DNA from: an uncultured Eubacterium sp.
GTDB taxonomy: Bacteria > Bacillota > Clostridia > Eubacteriales > Eubacteriaceae
NCBI GenBank assembly: GCA_902784045.1
Contig: CACZTE010000111.1
Span: 1 to 6,938, forward strand
Length of the DNA: 6,938 nt
Direction: 5' to 3'
Shown: positions 1 to 5,907 of the stretch, piece by piece
Position numbering within the stretch: the stretch's first letter is position 1
Layout of the letters: each line of letters starts with the position of its first letter
Notes under the pieces: generated by a model
Database searches by the model: none
The model's input: the letters and a program-made list of their open reading frames with translations, nothing else
Told to the model about the DNA's origin: nothing
Translations under genes and position numbers: made by a program

Positions 1-7
1 ATAATGT

Positions 8-25
8 GAAAGACAGTTGTCTTTC
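8..25. repeat. Perfect inverted repeat near left edge
   Basis: The arms GAAAGACA (8-15) and TGTCTTTC (18-25) are exact reverse complements, giving a 7-bp stem with a 4-base loop. A T-rich stretch (TTTAT) follows on the plus strand, but there is no clean run of T. It may be a weak terminator for a gene left of the window, or an operator. The stem is AT-leaning, so the call as a terminator is only tentative. Confidence 0.4.
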
Positions 26-224
26 TTTATGATTGTAAAGTTTAACATAATAAGCATGTGCTAACAATTCTATATTTTGACTATTAAAGAGATTATTTTT
101 GCAGATTTTTAGCTAAAACCCTTTTGCAAACCTTTTAATATGCAAGAATTCAAATATTGGTTTCTTTTTGCAAGGAGATGTCACGGGTGGGCCGCGCGCT
201 GATATGTGAAACCCGTTAATTCAG

Positions 225-248
225 TGATTTCGTCCTGACGTGAAATCA
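225..248. repeat. Imperfect inverted repeat just upstream of the operon promoter
   Basis: The arms TGATTTC (225-231) and GAAATCA (242-248) are exact reverse complements. Inside them GTC (232-234) and GAC (237-239) can also pair, leaving a 2-base bulge. The repeat ends about 3 bases before the proposed -35 box, so it would lie outside the transcript predicted from the promoter at 252-280. Its position suits a regulator binding site, but no known operator motif is recognised. Confidence 0.35.
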
Positions 249-251
249 TGC

Positions 252-280
252 TTTCAACTTTTTCCCGGTTATGGTATGAT
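252..280 (+). promoter_or_regulatory. Predicted sigma-70/SigA promoter of the operon, extended -10
   Basis: A -10 box TATGAT (275-280) is preceded by TGG (272-274), giving the extended -10 form TGnTATGAT. A weak -35 candidate, TTTCAA (252-257), sits at the ideal 17-base spacing. Transcription would start near 287, leaving a leader of about 30 bases before the ATG at 318. An extended -10 typically compensates for a poor -35. No promoter is evident inside the operon, so this one probably drives all four genes. Confidence 0.6.
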
Positions 281-300
281 AGCAAAATAATGATTAAATG

Positions 301-308
301 AAGGAAGG
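301..308 (+). promoter_or_regulatory. Ribosome binding site of the mrp-like gene
   Basis: AAGGAAGG lies 9 bases before the ATG at 318. It matches the anti-Shine-Dalgarno sequence well and supports that start over any internal ATG. Confidence 0.75.
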
Positions 309-317
309 CAAAACAGC

Positions 318-1172
318 ATGAGTGAAAAATGTACCAGTGACTGCAGCACCTGCGGCAAAGATTGCGGTGACCGCAAGGGACCCGGGTCTTTTCAGGTCGC
401 GCCCAATCCCAATAGTCATGTCAAAAAAGTGATCGGTGTCATCAGCGGCAAAGGCGGCGTCGGCAAATCGACAGTGACCGCGGAGCTCGCCGTGGCATTC
501 AGACGACAAGGGCTTCAGGTCGGCATCATGGACGCTGACATTACGGGACCTTCCATTCCCAAAGCTTTCGGGCTGACCGAGATGGCCGTCGGAACGGGAC
601 AGGGGTTATATCCCGTCAAAACCAAAACCGGCATTGACGTGATGAGCATGAATCTGCTTCTCGAGGACGCCACGGATCCCGTCGTGTGGCGTGGACCCGT
701 CATTGCCGGCGCTGTCAAACAATTCTGGTCCGACGTCATTTGGGAATATGAGGACGTCCTGCTGGTGGACATGCCGCCGGGAACCGGCGACGTGCCGCTG
801 ACGGTGTTTCAATCCCTGCCCATAGACGGCATCATCATCGTCACGTCGCCGCAGGATTTGGTCACGTTAATTGTGGAAAAGGCGGCGAAAATGGCCAAAA
901 TGATGAATGTGCCGGTTTTGGGCATTGTGGAAAACTACAGTTATTTGGAATGTCCCGATTGCGGCAAACGCATTGCCGTTTTTGGCGAAAGTAAAATTGA
1001 CGCTGTGGCGAATGATTTCGATATGAAGGTGCTTGGAAAGCTTCCTCTAAATCCTAAAGTGGCTGCGTTGATGGACGCCGGCGCCATTGAAGATATCGAC
1101 GATGCCGATTTACGTTTGGACGGGGCGGTTGTCGCCGCGAATGTGTCTTCTTCCGCGGAAAGAATGGTTTAA
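318..1172 (+). CDS. mrp: Mrp/NBP35 (ApbC) family Fe-S cluster carrier ATPase
   Basis: This is a cytoplasmic P-loop ATPase of the MinD/Mrp class, which binds Fe-S clusters as a dimer and delivers them to apo-proteins. At 284 aa it is a normal length for the short, domain-only form. Visible motifs are a deviant Walker A GKGGVGKST at residues 44-52 (signature Lys45 and Lys50), the switch-I segment DADITGPSIP at 72-81, Walker B plus switch II LLVDMPPGTGD at 148-158, and the cluster-binding CPDC pair Cys212/Cys215. The N-terminus carries four more cysteines (5, 9, 12, 16; CX3CX2CX3C), reminiscent of the N-terminal ferredoxin-like cluster of NBP35 but more compact. The N-terminal MIP18/DUF59 domain of longer Mrp proteins is absent. 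It is first in the operon, with a good ribosome binding site, and its TAA overlaps the next ATG by one base. Family assignment is firm; the client proteins are unknown. Confidence 0.95.
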   Translation: MSEKCTSDCSTCGKDCGDRKGPGSFQVAPNPNSHVKKVIGVISGKGGVGKSTVTAELAVAFRRQGLQVGIMDADITGPSIPKAFGLTEMAVGTGQGLYPVKTKTGIDVMSMNLLLEDATDPVVWRGPVIAGAVKQFWSDVIWEYEDVLLVDMPPGTGDVPLTVFQSLPIDGIIIVTSPQDLVTLIVEKAAKMAKMMNVPVLGIVENYSYLECPDCGKRIAVFGESKIDAVANDFDMKVLGKLPLNPKVAALMDAGAIEDIDDADLRLDGAVVAANVSSSAERMV

Positions 1173-2050
1173 TGGAAACAAAACAGGTTTCACCGCCGCG
1201 CCGCCGCGTCGCGGCCATTCACGATATTTCCGGTTTCGGAAAATGTTCGCTGACAGTGGCGCTGCCGATTTTATCGGCGGCGGGCATCGAAACGGCCTGC
1301 ATGCCCACAGCGGTGCTCTCCACCCACACCGGTGATTTCGAAGGCTTTACCTATCGTGATTTGACGTCGGATCTGGCCTCTTTCGGTAATCATTGGGCGT
1401 CTCTCGGCATGCGCTTTAACGCCATTTATACAGGATTTTTGGGATCGCCCAAGCAGGCGTCGCTCATTTCGGCCTTAATTGACCGCTTTCAAGACGGGAA
1501 GACCCTCGTTTGTGTTGACCCGGCCATGGCGGACGGCGGCAAGCTGTATAAGGTTTTTGACGGCACAATGATCGATGCGATGCGGCGTCTTGCTGAGAAA
1601 GCCGATGTGCTCATGCCCAATATGACCGAAGCGGCCTTTCTTTTGGGCGAGCCCTACCATGATGGGCCCTACGACCAAGCGGCTATCCAAAAGATGGTGA
1701 GAGGCTTAGCAGAGCTGGGAGCCAAACAAGTGGTGTTAACCGGGGTGCATTATGATGAGCGCGAGCTTGGCTGTGCCTGCTATGACGCGCGGACGGGAGT
1801 GTTTCATGATGTGCTCGGACAATACATTCCCAAGCATTTTCACGGGACCGGCGATGTTTTCGCAAGCTTTCTTGTCGCGGCGTTGTTAAATGGCTATGCT
1901 TTGGATGACGCGGCGCGTTTTGCCGTCACCCTTACCTGTATGTGCATCGATGCCACCATTGCCGTCGGCACCGATCCCCGGGAAGGGGTGGCTTTTGAGG
2001 ATGTGTTGCCGCAAATGATGGCCATGCTGGCCGAAAAGAGGGCACAATGA
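1172..2050 (+). CDS. pdxY: Pyridoxamine/pyridoxal kinase (ribokinase-like, PdxY/PdxK type)
   Basis: The product phosphorylates pyridoxal, pyridoxamine or pyridoxine at the 5' position with ATP, as part of vitamin B6 salvage to PLP in the cytoplasm. At 292 aa it has the family's usual length. The N-terminal segment IHDISGFGKCSLT (16-28) and the TAVLSTHTG stretch (46-54) form the substrate side, as in Firmicutes pyridoxamine kinases. DPAMADGGKLY (116-126) and PNMTEA (149-154) are the conserved central blocks, and GTGD (225-228) is the ribokinase-family anion hole with the catalytic Asp228. The ATG overlaps the mrp stop by one base (TAATG), and only a weak GGAAAG lies upstream, so translation probably depends on coupling. 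A ThiD-type HMP kinase is a less likely alternative because the SGFG and GGKLY blocks fit the pyridoxal kinase group. Whether pdxY or pdxK is the better symbol cannot be settled here. Confidence 0.92.
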   Translation: METKQVSPPRRRVAAIHDISGFGKCSLTVALPILSAAGIETACMPTAVLSTHTGDFEGFTYRDLTSDLASFGNHWASLGMRFNAIYTGFLGSPKQASLISALIDRFQDGKTLVCVDPAMADGGKLYKVFDGTMIDAMRRLAEKADVLMPNMTEAAFLLGEPYHDGPYDQAAIQKMVRGLAELGAKQVVLTGVHYDERELGCACYDARTGVFHDVLGQYIPKHFHGTGDVFASFLVAALLNGYALDDAARFAVTLTCMCIDATIAVGTDPREGVAFEDVLPQMMAMLAEKRAQ

Positions 2051-3672
2051 GTGCTAACAATAAGCGAAAATTATCGCAATTTCTGCCAATTATTTTGGTT
2101 TTGATTTCAATGACGGCGGCGATTTTGCCGCTGTTTTTTTTCAAAGGGATACCTTTCGGGGATGATTTGGATTTTCATCTGGGACGGCTCACCTCCATCG
2201 CCGAATGCTTGAAGGCGGGCAATTTGCGCCCCGGTGTTTACCCGAAATATTTTGGCGGGATGGGTTATGGCCCCGGCCTTTTTTATCCCGGCTTTTTTCT
2301 CTATCCCTTCGCGGTTCTTATGACTTTGGGCGCTTCGGATATCGACGTCTACAGGCTATGGATGATTGCATCGGTGATCGCGTCGGGGATTGCCATGTAT
2401 GTCTCCGTAAGGAGACTTGGCTATGATAAAGTCTCGGCGGGGCTTTCGGCGCTTTGCGTCGTCCTCGCTTCCTATCACACGACAGATCTTTACATTCGAA
2501 ACGCTTTTGGGGAAGTGATGGCTTTTGTGTTTTTGCCACTTATTATCGCCGAAGTCTTGCGTATCATCGATGGCAAAGGCAATTCCGCAGTCCTTGCTTT
2601 TTTTGCCGCGGGCATGCTCTTTTCTCATGTGCTCAGCGCGGCGATGACAGCCTTTCTCTGCGTCATCATTGTCTTGAGCAAGGTCCGGGAAATGGGCCGC
2701 GATACCCTTCGTGATCTCATCGTTGCAGCCTTGTTGGCTTTGGGAATAGCGGCGATTTTCGTCATTCCCTTTGTGGAGCAATATGTGACATCGCCGATTT
2801 GGGGCGATACCGGCCTGTTGGACAGCATCGACCAATGGGCAGTGCCGCTTAACCGGGCGTTTCTTGCCCTGCCGACGGATCTCGGAAGCAATTTCACACC
2901 GCCTGCGGGCATCGGCATCGGACTTGTCGCCGTCGGCGTTTTGGGTCTCATTTTCGGAGATGGCACTATCCGCCGTTTGTCGGCTATCGCCTTTGTCTTT
3001 TTGTTTATGGCGACGGGTCTTTTTCCGTGGCATGCGCTGGCTCCCGTGCTTGGCACGCTGCAATTTCCATGGCGGCTCTACCTCATCGTGACGGTTTGTC
3101 TCTGTTTGTGCGCCGGGCCTGTCGGGGAGCGCATTGCCGTCAACCGGAATGTCTATGTGTTTGCCCTTTCCACCGTTATGCTGATTTCTTTTGCCTACAA
3201 CGCGAACGCCATTGTCGGAACCGGGGATGACGAGATCCAAAACAGCCATCCTTATTTTCCCGCGGGATGCGAATATCTCCCCAAAGGTGCCAACTACGGC
3301 GATATCATGGCAAAATCGCAAAATCCCCAACCGCCGTTTTCATGGCAAGGCAGCGCCGGCAGGGTGTTTTACCTTGACGCGGGAGACATCACGCTTCCGG
3401 TCATTTATTATCCGGGTTATGCGGCCAAAGCCGATGGCAGACAGCTTGCCGTCACCAAATCGGCCGACGGCTATGTCACGGTCAATACCGCGGGGCTTTC
3501 CCCCGGCACCGAGGTCAGCGTGACCTATCCGGGAACCTGGCTGTTTCGTGTGGCACCCTGGATATCAGTCATCGCGCTTTTAATCGCGATTGTCCTTTCA
3601 TTTGAGCGGGATTCCGGCGCCTTTGGTGCGATTGTTCGGAAATTGCCTTTTGTCGGCAGGAGAAGAAAATGA
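2047..3672 (+). CDS. Polytopic membrane protein, PTPS-related / YfhO-like (GT-C type)
   Basis: A 541-aa integral membrane protein resembling the family labelled '6-pyruvoyl-tetrahydropterin synthase-related', whose members look like GT-C glycosyltransferases despite the name. After a charged start, a first membrane helix (about 12-32) leads into an acidic external loop with Asp39, Asp40, Asp42, His44 and Arg47, the place where GT-C enzymes keep catalytic acids. Next come the conserved GYGPGLFYP block (73-81) and RNAFGE (151-156), both diagnostic of the group. Roughly ten further hydrophobic segments follow. Near the C-terminus lies a soluble, beta-rich external segment containing LPVIYYPGY, then a last helix and a basic tail ending GRRRK, expected inside the cell. 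The start overlaps the kinase stop as ATGA, with GAGGG (2038-2042) close upstream. It probably acts in transfer of lipid-linked sugars at the outer face of the membrane; donor and acceptor are unknown. The family call is by motif recall, without alignment. Confidence 0.85.
   Translation: MSANNKRKLSQFLPIILVLISMTAAILPLFFFKGIPFGDDLDFHLGRLTSIAECLKAGNLRPGVYPKYFGGMGYGPGLFYPGFFLYPFAVLMTLGASDIDVYRLWMIASVIASGIAMYVSVRRLGYDKVSAGLSALCVVLASYHTTDLYIRNAFGEVMAFVFLPLIIAEVLRIIDGKGNSAVLAFFAAGMLFSHVLSAAMTAFLCVIIVLSKVREMGRDTLRDLIVAALLALGIAAIFVIPFVEQYVTSPIWGDTGLLDSIDQWAVPLNRAFLALPTDLGSNFTPPAGIGIGLVAVGVLGLIFGDGTIRRLSAIAFVFLFMATGLFPWHALAPVLGTLQFPWRLYLIVTVCLCLCAGPVGERIAVNRNVYVFALSTVMLISFAYNANAIVGTGDDEIQNSHPYFPAGCEYLPKGANYGDIMAKSQNPQPPFSWQGSAGRVFYLDAGDITLPVIYYPGYAAKADGRQLAVTKSADGYVTVNTAGLSPGTEVSVTYPGTWLFRVAPWISVIALLIAIVLSFERDSGAFGAIVRKLPFVGRRRK
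3658..3662 (+). promoter_or_regulatory. Ribosome binding site deciding the start of the GT39 gene
   Basis: AGGAG lies 11 bases before the ATG at 3674, and GAGAAG fills part of the gap. An in-frame ATG at 3590 would add 28 residues that overlap the preceding gene, are not hydrophobic like a leader, and lack a comparable site. The start at 3674 places a short Lys-containing head directly before a membrane helix, as expected. Confidence 0.65.
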
Positions 3673-3673
3673 C

Positions 3674-5530
3674 ATGAAATTCTTAAACAATTTAACCAAG
3701 CAGCAGGGCCTTGTGCTGTTGGCGATCATCACCGCTATCTACGCCGTCTTCGCCTTTTTCAGTTTGGGCGAAAAAACTGCGCCGACGTCATACGCCTATC
3801 TGGATGACGGCAATCCCAACGCCGACTTTCAAACGGAACAAGCACCGGCGTTTATCGATTTTTATCCGACCTTTAACGACGACAGCAAGTATGTGCATGT
3901 GATTGTCGAGGGATCCGCTGACGGCATCCGTTATTTTCCGGTATTCAATACAGACCTCCAGGAAGAAGGTTATTTTGCCGCGATGATTTGGTACCATGTT
4001 CCCCTGGATACCACGGCCGGTATGCGGTATTTCCGCGTGAAGAAAAACGATTATTGGAACAGACTCGTCATCGCCGAAGTCGCTTTTGAGGATGGGGAAG
4101 GGAAGATCATGCCCGCAAAACCCTTAAATGATACGGCGAAAAAAATGCTGGATGAACCGGAAACCATCAGGAATCATTCGACCAATAAAAACTCGGCGAT
4201 TTTCGACGAGAGTTATTTTCCGCCATCTGCCGCCGAAATGCAGGATGGGGTGTACACCGCGGAAATGGATCATCCGCCTTTTGCCAGACTCATCATCGGT
4301 ATCGGTATGAATCTATTCGGCAGAAATCCATTTGGATTTCGCGTCATGCAGGTACTTTTCGGCATTGTGATGATTCCATTGCTGTATTGGTTTGCCTTAA
4401 AACTGTGGGATAAAGTGTGGGCAGGCCTTTTGGCGGCGCTTTTGCTTGCCGTGGATTTGATGCACTACACCCAGACCCGGCTGGGCACCCTTGACGCGTT
4501 TCTCGCGGTGTTCATTCTGTTGATGTTTTTCTTTCTCTACGCCTATCATATTGAGGACGACCGCTTTAAACGAAAGGTGTATCTGCTTTGTTCGGGGATT
4601 TTTACGGCTTTTGCGGTGAGTACCAAATGGTCCGGCTGTTATGCCGCCTTAGGCCTCGCGGTTTTGTATTTTTATTGGATGATCCGCGACATCAGACAGG
4701 ATCGTGACAAACTTCAAGGCTATGTGAGCGAAAGTCTCTGGTGCGTGGTGACTTTTATTGGGATTCCGGCGCTGGTGTATACCCTCGCATATCTGCCGTA
4801 CCGCGCGACCCTGGACAATCCTGCTTCTCTCGCGCAGGTGGTCATCGATCATACCGAGGCGTTGCTTTCATATCATACCGGCGCGAGCACCTATAATAAT
4901 CATCCTTATTCGTCACGCTGGTGGACGTGGCTACTGGCAATTAAACCCGTATTTTATTATTGGGATAAACCCGCTGATATCCGCATCTACGCGACAGGTA
5001 ATCCCCTGGTGTGGGGGCTTGGCCTATGCGGCGTCATCTTCACGCTGATTCGCGGCATTATAGGGCAAAAAGACGATTATCTTGTCATTGCCGTAGCGTA
5101 TTTCAGTCAGTTGGTTCCCTGGTTTTTTATCGGGCGCGATACCTTTTTATATCATTATTACCCGATGGTTGCTTTTCTCATTCTCGGGGTCTGCGCGCTG
5201 TTTTTAAATGGCGTCCGCTCTGAAGAACTGAAATTTTGGCATTCATTGTATATCATCGTTTTTACGGCGCTGGCGGTGATTGGCTTCGGCGCCGCCTTTC
5301 CCTTTACATACGGACTTCCGCTTTCAGCGGCAAACTACAATACCATTCGGACGGTCATACTTATTGTTGGCTTGGGAATGATCGTGCTTTATCTGGCTCT
5401 TCGCATTGGCGATTGGCGCATGTGCCGAAAAGAAGAACGACGCTTTCAGGAAGAAAACCGAGAGAACATTTTGCCGGAAACTGAGCAAATCAAAGACGGC
5501 TTCAATGATCCGTCCCAAAATCATTCATAG
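3674..5530 (+). CDS. GT39/PMT-type membrane glycosyltransferase with N-terminal discoidin-like domain
   Basis: A 618-aa member of the dolichyl-phosphate-mannose-protein mannosyltransferase superfamily; bacterial forms use polyprenyl-phosphate sugars and glycosylate acceptors outside the membrane. Helix 1 spans about residues 13-31. The catalytic loop holds FDESYF with Asp178-Glu179, the DE pair of the family, then DHPPF (199-203), the counterpart of the usual HPPLGK block. Arg223, Arg269 and Asp274 sit in further conserved loops (FGFR, TRLGTLD). RDTFLYHYYP (488-497), preceded by PW, is the C-terminal four-helix signature. Between helix 1 and the DE motif lie about 140 extra residues (35-175) resembling a discoidin/F5-8C beta-sandwich: SADGIRYFPV, a central aromatic stretch, GMRYFRV, then IAEVAFEDGEGKI. 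The hydrophilic C-terminus from about 580 should be cytoplasmic. The gene begins one base after the preceding stop and ends the operon. Family is firm; sugar and acceptor are unknown. Yeast-like protein O-mannosylation should not be assumed. Confidence 0.9.
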   Translation: MKFLNNLTKQQGLVLLAIITAIYAVFAFFSLGEKTAPTSYAYLDDGNPNADFQTEQAPAFIDFYPTFNDDSKYVHVIVEGSADGIRYFPVFNTDLQEEGYFAAMIWYHVPLDTTAGMRYFRVKKNDYWNRLVIAEVAFEDGEGKIMPAKPLNDTAKKMLDEPETIRNHSTNKNSAIFDESYFPPSAAEMQDGVYTAEMDHPPFARLIIGIGMNLFGRNPFGFRVMQVLFGIVMIPLLYWFALKLWDKVWAGLLAALLLAVDLMHYTQTRLGTLDAFLAVFILLMFFFLYAYHIEDDRFKRKVYLLCSGIFTAFAVSTKWSGCYAALGLAVLYFYWMIRDIRQDRDKLQGYVSESLWCVVTFIGIPALVYTLAYLPYRATLDNPASLAQVVIDHTEALLSYHTGASTYNNHPYSSRWWTWLLAIKPVFYYWDKPADIRIYATGNPLVWGLGLCGVIFTLIRGIIGQKDDYLVIAVAYFSQLVPWFFIGRDTFLYHYYPMVAFLILGVCALFLNGVRSEELKFWHSLYIIVFTALAVIGFGAAFPFTYGLPLSAANYNTIRTVILIVGLGMIVLYLALRIGDWRMCRKEERRFQEENRENILPETEQIKDGFNDPSQNHS

Positions 5531-5813
5531 CGAGCAGATGATATATTGTATTGTTCATATTGATCAATGAAATAATTATGATGGTTATAACAATGAACTT
5601 TTATTTTAAAAGTAAGCTTTGTAATTACATCGGTGAATATGATTGAAAGATTGGGAAAAATAGAGAGAATAAACTAAACAATCAAAATAGGATTCATAAT
5701 ACAGCAAATAATGAAACCAGTGGTGCCGAATATTCAAATCTTACTGAGCGTTTATAAAAAGTGCCCTAAAGCTGTCAAATTGTTTTGAGATTATAATAAC
5801 AGATTCTTTTCTG
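5531..5813. other. AT-rich intergenic region without a clear gene
   Basis: About 28% GC by hand count, far below the neighbouring genes. Stop codons are dense in all frames. The longest small frames are a 22-codon one from 5578, a 12-codon one starting near 5640 and a 25-codon one at 5711-5788; none has a ribosome binding site at proper spacing. Weak AT-only hairpins occur at 5597-5613 (ACTTTT/AAAAGT) and around TTGATCAA near 5560. A TATAAT at 5792-5797 has no acceptable -35 box. It is either an unusually long 3' untranslated region of the operon, a remnant, or the site of an unrecognised small RNA. Confidence 0.6.
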
Positions 5814-5839
5814 AAAGCTCGGTTTCCCCGAGCTTTTTT
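5814..5839 (+). terminator. Rho-independent terminator of the four-gene operon
   Basis: The arms AAAGCTCGG (5814-5822) and CCGAGCTTT (5828-5836) form a perfect 9-bp stem around a 5-base loop, followed by a run of T to 5839. The orientation serves plus-strand transcription. It lies about 284 bases after the stop of the GT39 gene, and no nearer terminator is visible. Confidence 0.88.
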
Positions 5840-5844
5840 CACGC

Positions 5845-5873
5845 AAAAAAATCCGGTCGAACCGGATTTTTTT
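5845..5873. terminator. Bidirectional terminator between the operon and proC
   Basis: A perfect 13-bp palindrome with arms at 5845-5857 and 5861-5873 around a CGA loop. The core is ATCCGGT/ACCGGAT, flanked by seven A on the left and seven T on the right, so it gives a U-tract in both directions. It starts six bases after the first terminator and about 35 bases past the proC stop. It therefore ends proC and backs up the operon terminator. Confidence 0.92.
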
Positions 5874-5907
5874 GTGTCATGATTATGTCTTTCTGATGAT
5901 ATTACTT

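Larger units (their letters stand above)
1..317. other. AT-rich upstream region of the four-gene operon
   Basis: No convincing gene lies here. The first 170 bases are very AT-rich. A short GC-rich patch follows at about 183-216, then a hairpin-capable repeat at 225-248, and then the promoter and ribosome binding site of the mrp-like gene. A perfect inverted repeat at 8-25 may belong to the end of a gene left of the window. The element TTTTGCA occurs three times (near 97, 122 and 166), which could be chance in such AT-rich DNA. I do not recognise a riboswitch or T-box. Confidence 0.7.

Noticed and set aside
1..57. Minus-strand frame starting at 57 and running off the left edge
   Set aside because: Nineteen open codons in AT-rich DNA are easily chance, there is no ribosome binding site, and the frame runs through the perfect inverted repeat at 8-25.
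192..216. Hammerhead-ribozyme-like CTGATA...GTGAAAC string
   Set aside because: The core needs CUGAUGA followed by a stem II before GAAA. Here the A after CUGAUG is missing and no stem fits in between, so the resemblance is superficial.
1087..1335. 82-codon plus-strand frame across the mrp/pdxY junction
   Set aside because: It overlaps the ends of two well-supported genes in another frame and has no family motif; it is a frame shadow.
2356..3330. Long minus-strand reading frame of 324 codons inside the PTPS-related gene
   Set aside because: It lies entirely antisense to a gene with clear membrane segments and family motifs. Its product is rich in charged residues with no recognisable motif, as expected for the complement of hydrophobic codons.
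3590..3673. ATG at 3590 as an upstream start for the GT39 gene
   Set aside because: It would overlap the previous gene by more than 80 bases, lacks a good ribosome binding site, and puts non-membrane residues before the first helix. The ATG at 3674 has AGGAG upstream.
5711..5788. 25-codon plus-strand frame before the terminator as a small gene
   Set aside because: The nearest AGG is about 17 bases away from the ATG, too far for a ribosome binding site, and the residues show no known motif. Kept only as part of the finding on the AT-rich gap.
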